This document shows, in pieces, positions 1-9,170 of a stretch of DNA of 64,000 nt. Position numbers and translations under genes: made by a program. Below the pieces are notes generated by a model. It did no database searches, had not been told where the DNA came from, and worked only from the letters and a program-made list of their open reading frames with translations. Origin of the DNA: Streptococcus urinalis 2285-97 (lineage in GTDB: Bacteria; Bacillota; Bacilli; Lactobacillales; Streptococcaceae); assembly GCF_000188055.2 (NCBI RefSeq), contig NZ_AEUZ02000001.1, forward strand, positions 1,254,001-1,318,000, read 5' to 3'. How positions within the stretch are numbered: the first letter of the stretch is position 1; each line of letters begins with the position of its first letter.

Positions 1-1057
1 GGGTATGGTCTGTTCCAGCATAGGTTGGATCATTTCCATGGTCAGCTGTTATTAAAAGAAGATCATTTTCACGCATACCATCAACAATTTCAGGTAGGCG
101 ACCATCAAATTCATGCAAACAATCACGGTATCCATGTGCATCACGACGGTGACCATATAATGCATCAAAGTCAACTAGATTTGTAAATGAGAATCCTTTT
201 TCAAATTCTGGTAAAGCAATTGTTTTGATCAAGGTGTCAATGCCATGACTGTTTGATTTGTTGTGACCCATATCATGGTTAATTCCAGATGTATTGAAAA
301 TATCACTAATTTTACCAACTGAATACGTATCAATGCCTGCTTCATCTAATTTATTTAGAACTGTTGGTTCAAAAGGAGATACTGCTAAATCACGTCTATT
401 AGCAGTACGTGTAAAGTTTCCAGGTTGACCAACATATGGGCGAGCAATAATTCGACCAAGTAGTGCAGGTCGCTTTAAAGTAATGGAACGTGCATATTCA
501 CAAATTTTGTAGAGTTCATCAAGTGGGATGATATCTTCATGAGCAGCAATTTGAAGAACAGGATCCGCAGAAGTATAGATAATTAATTCTCCTGTTTCCA
601 TTTGTCTTGGTCCAAAGTCTTCAATAACAGCAGTTCCTGAATAAGGTTTGTTAGCTTCACGAATGACTTTACGACCTGAAAAGTCTTCTATTTTCGTAAT
701 TATTTCTTCAGGAAAGCCATTCCAAAAGGTATCAAATGGTTCTGTAATATTCAATCCCATGATTTCCCAATGGCCAGTCATAGTATCTTTACCAAGAGAA
801 ACTTCCTGTAATTTTGTTGCATAACCACTTGGATTTTCTTCAGTTGGAACTGTTTTAATGGCTTGGGGACGAGGAATATTACCAAGACCAATTTTTGCCA
901 TGTTTGGCACATCTAAACCAACTGTTTTTGAAATATGACCTAATGTATCTGATGCTCCATCTGGTACTCCAGCATTAACAAAGTTATTGGCATCTGGAGC
1001 GGCTCCAATACCAACTGAGTCTAGGACGACTAGGTGAATACGATCAAATTTTGACAT
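1..1057 (-). CDS. deoB: Phosphopentomutase, C-terminal end cut by the window edge
   Basis: Interconverts ribose/deoxyribose 1- and 5-phosphates, linking nucleoside salvage to the pentose pathway; cytosolic, metal dependent, alkaline-phosphatase superfamily. The frame reads from the ATG at 1057 to the first base with no stop, giving about 352 of the roughly 400 residues usual for the family. The N-terminal [14 protein letters not shown] motif contains the first metal-binding Asp, and TADHGND near the visible end is the conserved metal site. It lies 51 bases downstream of rpiA on the same strand, so the two probably form one transcript that feeds nucleoside-derived ribose 5-phosphate into the pentose pathway. 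The C-terminus lies outside the window. Identification is secure. Confidence 0.95.
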   Translation of the reverse strand, partial: MSKFDRIHLVVLDSVGIGAAPDANNFVNAGVPDGASDTLGHISKTVGLDVPNMAKIGLGNIPRPQAIKTVPTEENPSGYATKLQEVSLGKDTMTGHWEIMGLNITEPFDTFWNGFPEEIITKIEDFSGRKVIREANKPYSGTAVIEDFGPRQMETGELIIYTSADPVLQIAAHEDIIPLDELYKICEYARSITLKRPALLGRIIARPYVGQPGNFTRTANRRDLAVSPFEPTVLNKLDEAGIDTYSVGKISDIFNTSGINHDMGHNKSNSHGIDTLIKTIALPEFEKGFSFTNLVDFDALYGHRRDAHGYRDCLHEFDGRLPEIVDGMRENDLLLITADHGNDPTYAGTDHT

Positions 1058-1108
1058 GTGTTCTACTTTCTAGGGAGGTTACGGTTTGCTCCCAAAACCT
1101 GAATGTGA

Positions 1109-1783
1109 TTATTTTGCTTCCAAGACATTGACACCATCTTTTCCAGCGACAATGACTTTATTTACCATTTGATTGAAAAGTCCATGTTCAACAACACCAA
1201 CTGTATGATCAAGTTCATTTGCAAAAGCGATAGGATCTTCAATCTTTCCAAGATCTAAGTCAATAATATAATTATCCATGTCAGTGATAAAACGCTTATC
1301 ATCTTGTTCTCTAAATTGAGGCTTATAACCAGCTTTTTCAAATTGTCGATAAAGACGTTTTGCTCCATATTGAACCACTTCAACAGGTAATTTAAATGCT
1401 CCTAAATGCTCAACCATTTTAGACTCATCAACTACCCAAATATATTCTTTAGTTGGTGTAGCCACAATTTTTTCCATTAAAAGGGCTCCGCCACCACCTT
1501 TAATACCATTGAATGCTTTATCAACTTCATCTGCGCCATCAACTGTGACATCTATACTATCAATATCATCTACGGATTTCAAAGGAATTCCTAGACTTTT
1601 TGCTTGTCTAGTTGTACGACTAGAAGTGGTTACCCCCACAACTTCTAGTCCTTCTTCATTAACACGACGACCTATTTCCTCAACAAAATAGTAGGCCGTT
1701 GAACCAGTACCAAGACCAATGGTCATACCGTTTTTTACAAATTGCGCAGCTTTAACACCAGCAATTTTTTTTAGTTCTTCCAT
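1109..1783 (-). CDS. rpiA: Ribose-5-phosphate isomerase A
   Basis: Converts ribose 5-phosphate to ribulose 5-phosphate in the non-oxidative pentose phosphate pathway. The 224-residue product is full length. GTGST (25–29), DGADEVD (82–88) and [11 protein letters not shown] (95–105) are the phosphate-binding and catalytic motifs of the RpiA family. The start is supported by AAGGAAGGAG just upstream of ATG 1783. It leads the rpiA–deoB pair and diverges from mnmE; a strong promoter lies about 40 bases upstream. Nothing looks damaged. Confidence 0.97.
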   Translation of the reverse strand: MEELKKIAGVKAAQFVKNGMTIGLGTGSTAYYFVEEIGRRVNEEGLEVVGVTTSSRTTRQAKSLGIPLKSVDDIDSIDVTVDGADEVDKAFNGIKGGGGALLMEKIVATPTKEYIWVVDESKMVEHLGAFKLPVEVVQYGAKRLYRQFEKAGYKPQFREQDDKRFITDMDNYIIDLDLGKIEDPIAFANELDHTVGVVEHGLFNQMVNKVIVAGKDGVNVLEAK

Positions 1784-1821
1784 GACTCTCCTTCCTTCTT
1801 TATGATAAGTGACAACAATTA

Positions 1822-1850
1822 ATTATAACATGAAAGCGCCCACTTGTTAA
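1822..1850 (-). promoter_or_regulatory. Promoter of rpiA–deoB
   Basis: On the minus strand TTAACA (1845–1850) and TATAAT (1822–1827) are separated by exactly 17 bases, a near-consensus sigma-A promoter about 40 bases upstream of the rpiA start. Confidence 0.8.
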
Positions 1851-1865
1851 TGCTAGTAGCCTGTT

Positions 1866-1895
1866 TTTCCAAGATTAATTAAGGATTCCTATAAT
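1866..1895 (+). promoter_or_regulatory. Probable promoter of mnmE
   Basis: TATAAT at 1890–1895 is a perfect -10, but the -35 (TTTCCA, 1866–1871, 18-base spacer) is weak. It lies 45 bases before the mnmE start in the divergent rpiA/mnmE gap. Confidence 0.5.
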
Positions 1896-1940
1896 GATAA
1901 AATCTTGCAATATTAGACGCCTTATCTTAAAATAGGAATT

Positions 1941-3317
1941 ATGAATATTACAAAAGAATTTGACACGATTACAGCCATTTCCACACCTCTTGGCGAAGGG
2001 GCTATTGGTATTGTTCGTCTCTCAGGAACAAATGCCTTAGACATTGCACAACGTGTCTTTAAAGGCAAAAATTTAAAAACAGTTGATTCACATACTATTA
2101 ATTATGGACATGTTATTGATCCAAAAACGAACGAAATTTTAGATGAAGTAATGGTTACTGTCATGTTGGCTCCCAAAACCTTTACAAGAGAAGATGTTAT
2201 TGAAATAAACACACATGGTGGAATTGCTGTTACCAACGAAATCCTTCAATTATTGATCAAAAATGGTGCTCGGATGGCTGAGCCTGGTGAATTTACTAAA
2301 AGAGCTTTTTTAAATGGCCGCGTTGACTTAACACAAGCTGAAGCTATCATGGATATTATTAGAGCAAAAACTGATAAAGCCATGAATGTCGCTGTTAAGC
2401 AATTGGATGGGTCACTATATCAACTTATAAATGACACTAGACAAGAGATTCTTAATACTTTAGCTCAAGTTGAAGTCAATATTGATTATCCTGAATATGA
2501 TGATGTCGAAGAAATGACAACTCAACTTCTAAAAGAAAAGACACTAGAATTTCAAAATCTACTTGAAAATCTTTTAAAAACAGCTAAAAGAGGAAAAATA
2601 TTACGAGAAGGACTCTCGACTGCTATTATTGGACGACCTAATGTCGGTAAATCCAGCCTCTTAAATAATCTTTTAAGAGAGGATAAAGCTATCGTCACTG
2701 ACATCGAAGGAACGACACGCGATGTCATAGAAGAATATGTCAATATCAAGGGAGTCCCACTAAAATTAGTTGATACTGCTGGTATTCGTGATACAGATGA
2801 CCTTGTTGAAAAAATTGGTGTCGAACGCTCTAAAAAAGCACTCATGGATGCAGATCTTGTATTATTAGTTTTAAACGCTTCTGAAAAATTGACAAAACAA
2901 GATAAAGAATTACTAGAACTAAGTAAAGACAGTAATCGCATTATCCTTTTGAATAAAACAGATCTTCCACAAGTTATTGAAAAAGAATTATTACCAGATG
3001 ATCTTATTCCAATATCAGTATTAAAAAATGAAAACATTAATCTGATAGAAGAGAACATTAACCAACTTTTCTTTGATAATGCAGAAATGATCGAAAAAGA
3101 TGCTACTTATCTTTCAAATGCAAGACATATTTCTCTCATTGAGCAAGCACTTGATAGTCTTTCAGCTGTTAATGAAGGCTTAGCGATGGGAATGCCAGTC
3201 GATCTCCTTCAGGTTGATTTAACGAGAACTTGGGAAATTTTAGGAGAAATTACTGGAGATGCTGCACCTGATGAATTAATCACCAAACTCTTTAGTCAAT
3301 TTTGTCTTGGAAAATAA
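1941..3317 (+). CDS. mnmE: tRNA uridine-5-carboxymethylaminomethyl modification GTPase MnmE
   Basis: With MnmG it modifies the wobble U34 of certain tRNAs. The 458-residue protein has the N-terminal TrmE fold, an inserted G domain with GRPNVGKS (P-loop, near residue 230), DTAG and NKTD motifs, and the C-terminal CLGK ending that carries the catalytic cysteine. The start ATG 1941 is preceded by TAGGAATT. It is a single-gene unit: divergent from rpiA and convergent with pepV, ending in a bidirectional terminator. Full length. Confidence 0.97.
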   Translation: MNITKEFDTITAISTPLGEGAIGIVRLSGTNALDIAQRVFKGKNLKTVDSHTINYGHVIDPKTNEILDEVMVTVMLAPKTFTREDVIEINTHGGIAVTNEILQLLIKNGARMAEPGEFTKRAFLNGRVDLTQAEAIMDIIRAKTDKAMNVAVKQLDGSLYQLINDTRQEILNTLAQVEVNIDYPEYDDVEEMTTQLLKEKTLEFQNLLENLLKTAKRGKILREGLSTAIIGRPNVGKSSLLNNLLREDKAIVTDIEGTTRDVIEEYVNIKGVPLKLVDTAGIRDTDDLVEKIGVERSKKALMDADLVLLVLNASEKLTKQDKELLELSKDSNRIILLNKTDLPQVIEKELLPDDLIPISVLKNENINLIEENINQLFFDNAEMIEKDATYLSNARHISLIEQALDSLSAVNEGLAMGMPVDLLQVDLTRTWEILGEITGDAAPDELITKLFSQFCLGK

Positions 3318-3345
3318 AAAACCTTGAAATTATCAAGGTTTTTTT
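3316..3345. terminator. Bidirectional terminator between mnmE and pepV
   Basis: AACCTTGA (3320–3327) pairs with TCAAGGTT (3333–3340), flanked by A's on the left and T's on the right, so it can end both convergent transcripts. Confidence 0.85.
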
Positions 3346-3346
3346 A

Positions 3347-4753
3347 TTATTTGATTAGTTCATAAATAGCTTCTGCATAAATAGCTGCTGAACGGAAGAT
3401 ATTATCAAGTGGCATGTATTCATTGGCTTGATGCATTGTGTTCTCATCTCCTGGGAACATCGCTCCAAAAGCAACTCCACGTTTTAATAGTCGACCAAAT
3501 GTGCCACCACCAATGATTTGTTCGTGGCCTTCTAAACCAGTTTGTTTTTCATAAACAGACAGTAATGTTTTAACCAGTTCATCTTCCATAGGCACATAAT
3601 GCGGTGTGTGTTCATGTTGAGAAAGGGTTACTTTTGTTAATCCATTAATCTTTTCCAAACCTGATTTAATTGTATCTGCATCTGTACCTTGAGGATATCT
3701 GAAATTCAATGCAATGGTATTATCATTAGACTCTTTGTCAAATTGGAATACCCCAGCATTCATGCTTAATGCACCCATTTTCGCATCTTCATAAGCGACA
3801 CCTAAGTTTTTACCAGCAAAGTCTTCATGAATAAGATTTCCAGCAGTGTTAAGATATTGTTTTGCTGGTCCACTAAAAGCAAATTGACTTAAGAACTTAG
3901 CTAAGAAAGTGGCACCATTGATACCTTCTTCTGGTGTTGAACCATGTGCTGATTTCCCATTGATTGTAATGGTAAATTGATCATTTTCAAAATTGACTTC
4001 ACTAGTCAAATGGTTTTGATTACAAAAATCTGTTAGTGCTTCTTGTAACTCTTTTAATTCAATCTGAGCCTTAATTACTGCTGTTGCAGATTCTGGAACC
4101 ATATTTTCACGAAGACCACCTTTAAATGATACTAATGTATATTGACCTTCATTTTTACCTTCAAAGTGTAAGTACTCTGTAATATTACCTTTTTCACCAT
4201 TAATAATTGGAAATTCTGCATCTGGTGAGAAACCAAAATCTGGATCTTTTAGACCATTATGTGCAAAATAATAGTCCATATCACCCCATCCAGATTCTTC
4301 ATCTGTTCCAACAATGAATCTTACTTTTTTAGAGACAGGCAATTCTAATTCTTTGATGATTTTCAAAGCATAGTAGCAGGCTAAAGTTGGTCCTTTATCA
4401 TCAGATGAACCTCGAGCATAAATTTTATTATCTTTGATTACGGGTTCGTAAGGATCTGTATCCCAACCACTTCCTGCAGGAACAACATCTAAATGCCCAA
4501 AAATACCTAGAACTTCATCACCTTGACCAAATTCAAAATCACCAGCATAATTTTCAATATTTCGTGTTTGATAGCCATCTCTTTTTGCCATCTCTAGGAA
4601 ATGTTCTAATGCTTTCACTGGACCAGGTCCAAAAGGATGTTCTTTATCTGCTTTTGAAGCATCTCTTTCAGAATTAATACGTAAAATACTTTTTAAATCT
4701 TCAAGTAAATCATCTTGTCTTTTGGCTACTTCTGCTTTAAAATCAATTGTCAT
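3347..4753 (-). CDS. pepV: Dipeptidase PepV (M20 family)
   Basis: Zinc-dependent aminopeptidase of the M20 family that splits dipeptides, including beta-Ala/Xaa-His types, in cytosolic peptide utilisation. The 468-residue product is full length. GHLDVVPAG (86–94) holds the first zinc ligand, DDKG (118–121) the bridging Asp, and DEESG (151–155) the catalytic Glu. Start ATG 4753 follows AAAAAGGAG. The nitroreductase gene ends only 13 bases upstream, so the two are probably cotranscribed. No damage seen. Confidence 0.95.
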   Translation of the reverse strand: MTIDFKAEVAKRQDDLLEDLKSILRINSERDASKADKEHPFGPGPVKALEHFLEMAKRDGYQTRNIENYAGDFEFGQGDEVLGIFGHLDVVPAGSGWDTDPYEPVIKDNKIYARGSSDDKGPTLACYYALKIIKELELPVSKKVRFIVGTDEESGWGDMDYYFAHNGLKDPDFGFSPDAEFPIINGEKGNITEYLHFEGKNEGQYTLVSFKGGLRENMVPESATAVIKAQIELKELQEALTDFCNQNHLTSEVNFENDQFTITINGKSAHGSTPEEGINGATFLAKFLSQFAFSGPAKQYLNTAGNLIHEDFAGKNLGVAYEDAKMGALSMNAGVFQFDKESNDNTIALNFRYPQGTDADTIKSGLEKINGLTKVTLSQHEHTPHYVPMEDELVKTLLSVYEKQTGLEGHEQIIGGGTFGRLLKRGVAFGAMFPGDENTMHQANEYMPLDNIFRSAAIYAEAIYELIK

Positions 4754-4766
4754 TTTTTTCTCCTTT

Positions 4767-5369
4767 TTATCTCAATTCAATAATATCATCAACAGGTAAT
4801 CGATAACTTGGTTCTGGTATATCATCAGAGTAACCAACTGTTATCAAGAGTTCTGGACGAAAACGCTCATCAATAGCTAAAACACTGTTTGGTTTTGACT
4901 TATCAAAGCTTAAAATAATATTGGAACTTATCTTTTGATCAGTCAAAGCTAGAACCAAATTCATAGCTACAATACCAGAATTAAGTGCCAAATACTCTCC
5001 TTTTGTTTGCTGATCAAAGGCAGCAAAACGTGGAGGTAGTGTCTCCATATAGTAGCCAATCAAATCATCTGGTAAAGACTTACTACCAATTCTTGCAATT
5101 TTTCGAGATCTTTGACTGAGATCTGTATCTGAAAAAAGAGCAATGACATACTGTGCTTTTTCAAGTTGCAACTTGTTTGAAGCTGGTAAGCCTTCAGAAA
5201 GTGCTTCTTTCTTATCTTTAACAATCACAAATTTCCAAGGTTGGATGTTATTGGCACTTGGAGCCAAAGTTGCAATTTCAATTGCTGTTCTAATATCTTT
5301 GATATCAACTTCTTTGTCATTAAAGTCTTTAACAGCATGTCTTTTTTTATTTAACTCTAGAAATTTCAT
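4767..5369 (-). CDS. Nitroreductase-family FMN oxidoreductase
   Basis: A 200-residue nitroreductase-fold protein: N-terminal KRHAVKDF (substitute for the usual RRS/RF FMN-contact motif) and APSANNIQPWKFVIV are typical of NfsB/NfnB-like enzymes that reduce nitro compounds or quinones with NAD(P)H. The substrate cannot be told from sequence. A TGG-TAAAAT extended -10 (complement of 5405–5413) lies about 35 bases upstream of the start, and AAGGAAG precedes ATG 5369. It is followed closely by pepV. Confidence 0.8.
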   Translation of the reverse strand: MKFLELNKKRHAVKDFNDKEVDIKDIRTAIEIATLAPSANNIQPWKFVIVKDKKEALSEGLPASNKLQLEKAQYVIALFSDTDLSQRSRKIARIGSKSLPDDLIGYYMETLPPRFAAFDQQTKGEYLALNSGIVAMNLVLALTDQKISSNIILSFDKSKPNSVLAIDERFRPELLITVGYSDDIPEPSYRLPVDDIIELR

Positions 5370-5486
5370 ATAAAACTTCCTTACTAAATTTTATTTACTT
5401 CTCTATTTTACCATAAAACAAATAAGTTATTAGCCTAGACCTTTAAGATATTTTAATTTTGAGACAATGTTAACTGCACTAACCTT

Positions 5487-6046
5487 CTAATTTGAATGAA
5501 TACGAAAAATAGGTCTTTCTGCTTCTTCAGCTATTTTCTCAAGATTAAACCATTTTTCAAATGCTTTTGTTAGATAAGATGATATTGAAAAAGCTATAAA
5601 AACCAAAATGAGAAATAGAATAACTTTTAGTATCATACTATGACCATTAAACAAAGGTAAAAAGTGACTATAAACCATTATTCCCATGGCAAATATAATC
5701 ATCTGGCAAATATAATCATCCAGTAACAAATCATCATAAGATAATAAAGAAACTGAAAAAGAATACTACGACTTTTATATAATTTCTTGTATTCTGGAGT
5801 TATTTTAGTAAAAAGAGGAAACATGATGACTTTTCCACCACCGCCAAATGATCCCATTCTAGGCAAAGCATGATAACCAAGTAACCGACATAACTCAAGA
5901 GCAAGCTGTCTGACTATCCAATATTGCGGTACGATTAATACTAACCACCAAACATTGTCAATACTTGGACCTGCAAAAATAAGTAACATACCAAAACAGT
6001 TAATGATTTGGAAGATAAGATACAAGATAAGTATCAAGAAAGACAT
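5487..6046 (-). pseudogene. Membrane protein gene broken by a 17-bp tandem duplication
   Basis: Two overlapping frames (start 6046, 115 codons; start 5729, 80 codons) are the halves of one protein. At 5687–5720 a 17-bp unit occurs twice head to tail; removing one copy joins the frames exactly, giving about 178 residues. The product would have two N-terminal hydrophobic segments, a soluble loop containing GSFGGGGKV, a third segment near YYLMMICYWMIIFA and a fourth before an acidic, charged tail. I do not recognise the family. It sits just downstream of uvrC. Because the lesion is a perfect tandem repeat, the gene could revert by slippage. Confidence 0.75.
5687..5720. repeat. Perfect 17-bp tandem duplication (2 copies)
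   Basis: TGGCAAATATAATCATC occupies 5687–5703 and again 5704–5720. Seventeen is not a multiple of three, so the extra copy shifts the frame of the membrane protein gene. Confidence 0.95.
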
Positions 6047-6050
6047 TAAT

Positions 6051-7847
6051 TTACTCCTTTATTTCAGTTGTTTTATGATTTAATACCGTAAGAACCTTTT
6101 GACCTACTTTTTCTGGAATACCTAAAGCTTTAATATCTTCAATACTTGCAGCTTGAATGGCAGGTATCGATTTGTAATGTCGCATTAAGGCTTGCTTGCG
6201 TTTTGGTCCTAAACCATCAATACCATCCAATTTTGAACTAAATGAATTTTTACTTCTTACTTGTCTATGAAAGGTAATGGCAAAGCGATGGACCTCATCT
6301 TGAATACGATGAAGCAAAAAGAATGCTTGTGAATTTCTAGCTAATTCGACAACTTCTAATGGGTCTCCAAATAATAACTCATGAGTTTGGTGTTTGTCAT
6401 TCTTTTGAAGCCCGGCAATAGGAATGGACAAGCCTAATTGTTTATGGATAACATCTTTTGCAATATTAACTTGACCAAGTCCACCATCAATGATAATTAA
6501 ATCAGGCGGTGTCAATTGGTCATTGATGACTCTGCTATACCTCCGATGAAGGACTTCTCGCATACTAGCATAATCATCTGGTCCGATAACTGTTTTTATT
6601 TTATATTTGCGATATTCTTTTTTATTGGGTTTCCCATTTTCAAAGACTACCATAGCAGCGACTGGACTTGTCCCTTGTATATTGGAGTTATCGAAAGCTT
6701 CAATTCTAACCGGTTTTTCAATGTCTAGGAATTGCCCAAGCTGATCAATGGCACCTTCTGTTTTGGCTATATCTTTTTCAAGGAGATCAAATTTTTGTTG
6801 CAAACTAACTCTAGCATTTTTAGTAGCCAGCGCAACCAATTGTTTCTTTTCCCCTCTCTGTGGTTTTACAATTTTACTGCTAACAAGTGCACTCATTAAG
6901 GATGCATCAATATCACTTGGAATAAATATTTCTTTTGGAATAAAATGCTTTGGATCTTGATAAAACTGTCCAACGTAAGTTAGAAAGTCTTCTTCTGCTT
7001 CATTATAATATGGAAATAAATTGACATCTCTTTGAATCAGCTTACCTTGTCTGACAAAAAAGACTTGAACACACATCCAACCCTTATCAACTGCATAACC
7101 GAAGATATCACGGTCACTCATATCTTGACTCATCACTCGTTGTTTGGTTCTTAAAGTTGAGATGGCTTCTAATAAGTCTCTGTATTCAGAAGCGCGCTCA
7201 AAGGCCATTTCTTCAGAAGCTTTATACATTTTTTCTTTTAATTCATTGATAATATGATTATCATGCCCATTTAAAAAATGTTTAACATCTTGAGCCATAT
7301 TGACAAAATAATCATGATCCACATGACAAATAGTGTGTGCTTTACATTGTCCTAAATGATAATAGAAACACACTTTATTTGCAGGATTTGTACACTTTTT
7401 AAATGGAAAGATACGGTCTAGTAGTTTTTTAATATCATTGGCAGCATAAACATCTGGATAAGGTCCAAAATACATGTTGCCATCTTTTTTGATTTGTCTA
7501 GTGATAAAAAGTCTTGGATAATGTTCTTTCGTTGTGATTTTGATAAAGGGGTAAGACTTATCATCTTTTAGCCTAATATTATACTTAGGCATATTTTTTT
7601 GAATCAGGTTAATTTCTAATAACAGTGCTTCTGTATTAGAACTTGTCACAATGAATTCAAAATCTTCGATTTCTGATACTAATAATTCTGTTTTGGTATC
7701 ATGGCTTCCTCTAAAATAACTTCTTACCCTATTCTTTAAATTTTTGGCTTTTCCAACATAGATAATCTTGCCGTTTTTATCTTTATGAAGATAACAACCA
7801 GGACTATCTGGAAGTAGCTCTAACTTATGTTTTATCAGTTCGTTCAT
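6051..7847 (-). CDS. uvrC: Excinuclease ABC subunit C
   Basis: Makes the two incisions of nucleotide excision repair in the UvrB–DNA complex. Domains in order: GIY-YIG nuclease ([11 protein letters not shown]…[11 protein letters not shown], residues about 14–40), a UVR UvrB-binding motif (near 195–230), the RNase H-like second nuclease ([11 protein letters not shown]) and C-terminal helix-hairpin-helix repeats (IDGLGPKRK). About 598 residues, normal length. I choose ATG 7847 (MNELIKHK) over the in-frame ATG 7853 because there is no Shine–Dalgarno and a TGG-TAAAAT -10 ends six bases before 7847, which suggests a leaderless mRNA starting there. The broken membrane gene follows directly. Confidence 0.96.
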   Translation of the reverse strand: MNELIKHKLELLPDSPGCYLHKDKNGKIIYVGKAKNLKNRVRSYFRGSHDTKTELLVSEIEDFEFIVTSSNTEALLLEINLIQKNMPKYNIRLKDDKSYPFIKITTKEHYPRLFITRQIKKDGNMYFGPYPDVYAANDIKKLLDRIFPFKKCTNPANKVCFYYHLGQCKAHTICHVDHDYFVNMAQDVKHFLNGHDNHIINELKEKMYKASEEMAFERASEYRDLLEAISTLRTKQRVMSQDMSDRDIFGYAVDKGWMCVQVFFVRQGKLIQRDVNLFPYYNEAEEDFLTYVGQFYQDPKHFIPKEIFIPSDIDASLMSALVSSKIVKPQRGEKKQLVALATKNARVSLQQKFDLLEKDIAKTEGAIDQLGQFLDIEKPVRIEAFDNSNIQGTSPVAAMVVFENGKPNKKEYRKYKIKTVIGPDDYASMREVLHRRYSRVINDQLTPPDLIIIDGGLGQVNIAKDVIHKQLGLSIPIAGLQKNDKHQTHELLFGDPLEVVELARNSQAFFLLHRIQDEVHRFAITFHRQVRSKNSFSSKLDGIDGLGPKRKQALMRHYKSIPAIQAASIEDIKALGIPEKVGQKVLTVLNHKTTEIKE

Positions 7848-7853
7848 AGTCAT

Positions 7854-7862
7854 ATTTTACCA
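7854..7862 (-). promoter_or_regulatory. Extended -10 promoter of uvrC, probably giving a leaderless mRNA
   Basis: Minus strand reads TGG-TAAAAT, and the uvrC ATG at 7847 begins seven bases after the last T, where transcription should start. No ribosome-binding site lies between. Confidence 0.6.
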
Positions 7863-7881
7863 AAAAATCTCTTTAGGATAC

Positions 7882-7907
7882 AAAAAGAACTATGACTAGT
7901 TCTTTTT
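7882..7907 (-). terminator. Terminator of the MFS carrier gene
   Basis: AAAAAGAACTA and TAGTTCTTTTT (7882–7892 and 7897–7907) form a perfect 11-bp stem overlapping the last codons of the carrier gene and lying just upstream of uvrC. Confidence 0.85.
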
Positions 7908-9062
7908 AACATGTATTTTAATCACCTTTTCATGCATAACAATCATTAGAATAAGAATAAATCCTAAATAATATGGAAAAATACTTAATGAAATAGCCTT
8001 CCCAAGAATCCCAAACAATGGAGGCATCAATGTTGTTCCCAGATAAGCACTTGCCATTTGAACCCCAATAATTGCTTGAGATTTATCTTTTCCAAAATGA
8101 TCAGGCGTTGAATGTATAATACAAGGATAGATGGGAGCACAGCCTAAACCAATCAATATTATGGAAACACTAACAAGTGATGTGAAATCTATTGGTATGA
8201 AAAGTCCGAGAATGCCAATAAATATTAAAATTTGACCCAGTCTAATTAATTGTGAATCATTAAAAGTCATGGCTAAAAAACCATTGATAGCTCTGCCAAT
8301 TGTAATTCCTAGATAAAATAAACTGGCTAGACCTGCCGCTTTTGTAATATTTAAGCCATGCTGACTAACAAGGTAACTACTCACCCAGAAACCTGTTGTT
8401 GATTCTAAGGCACAGTAACAAAAGAAACAAATCATTATTTCTTTAGCACCATTAATAGATAGGACTGATTTTAATAACAGTGACTGTGAGTTTTGAGTAT
8501 CTGTCTCTTCATGTTGATCATTATGCCATTGTGAAAGAGTGGAAAACAGTAAAATGGTCAACACGAGTTGAATCAATCCAACCAAAAGATAGCCAATTTG
8601 CCATTTATTTGTGAATCCTAAAGCAAAACTCATGACATATGGTCCTGCAGATGCACCAATACCCCACATGCAATGCAACCAACTCATATGTTTACTAGAA
8701 TAATGAAGAGCGACATAATTGTTTAATGCTGCATCAACACTACCAGCTCCTAATCCATAAGGTATGGCAAAAAGACATAACAAGACAAAATGATGGCTGA
8801 TAGCAAAACCAAATAAGGCAAAAGCTGTGAGTGCTACACTGTATGCTGTCACTTTACCTGTTCCAAAAGTTTTATTCAGTCTATCACTTTGTAAGCTTGA
8901 AATAATTGTTCCAACTGAGATAATTATTGTGATAATCCCCATATAAGAAATTGGAAGATTTAAGTCACCTCTTATAGCAGGCCAAGCAGAACCAAGCAAA
9001 CCATCTGGCAAACCCAAACTGATAAAAGCTAAATAGATAATGAGTAATAAAAACTGAAACAT
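7896..9062 (-). CDS. Major facilitator superfamily transporter, probable sugar-type carrier
   Basis: The 388-residue, highly hydrophobic product has about 12 predicted membrane segments and an MFS-type first loop (LGLPDGLLGSAWPAI), resembling FucP/YfkF-like carriers in Firmicutes. The substrate is not evident. A 15-bp-arm palindrome overlaps its promoter, and the adjacent ROK-family repressor gene, on the same strand upstream, is the likely controller; ROK proteins usually sense sugars, so a sugar or glycoside is the best guess. It has its own terminator overlapping the stop. The frame is intact. Confidence 0.8.
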   Translation of the reverse strand: MFQFLLLIIYLAFISLGLPDGLLGSAWPAIRGDLNLPISYMGIITIIISVGTIISSLQSDRLNKTFGTGKVTAYSVALTAFALFGFAISHHFVLLCLFAIPYGLGAGSVDAALNNYVALHYSSKHMSWLHCMWGIGASAGPYVMSFALGFTNKWQIGYLLVGLIQLVLTILLFSTLSQWHNDQHEETDTQNSQSLLLKSVLSINGAKEIMICFFCYCALESTTGFWVSSYLVSQHGLNITKAAGLASLFYLGITIGRAINGFLAMTFNDSQLIRLGQILIFIGILGLFIPIDFTSLVSVSIILIGLGCAPIYPCIIHSTPDHFGKDKSQAIIGVQMASAYLGTTLMPPLFGILGKAISLSIFPYYLGFILILMIVMHEKVIKIHVKKN

Positions 9063-9074
9063 AGCAATACCTCA

Positions 9075-9123
9075 AATTTATTTATTAAAAGTCATTTAAT
9101 AAATAAATTCTAAACTTTCTCAA
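9075..9123 (-). promoter_or_regulatory. MFS-carrier promoter with a ROK-type operator
   Basis: Arms at 9075–9089 (AATTTATTTATTAAA) and 9095–9109 are perfect inverted copies around a 5-base centre. The minus-strand promoter TTGAGA (9118–9123), 16-base spacer, TATTAA (9096–9101) has its -10 inside the operator, so binding would block transcription. ROK repressors of the XylR/NagC type bind AT-rich dyads of this shape. Confidence 0.65.
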
Positions 9124-9136
9124 TTTTTAAGTCAAC

Positions 9137-9170
9137 AAAAAGAGTAATAGTTATTAACTATTACTCTTTT
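9137..9170 (-). terminator. Terminator of the ROK regulator gene
   Basis: AAAAGAGTAATAGTT pairs with AACTATTACTCTTTT; a long perfect stem overlapping the stop codon of the ROK gene. Confidence 0.85.
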
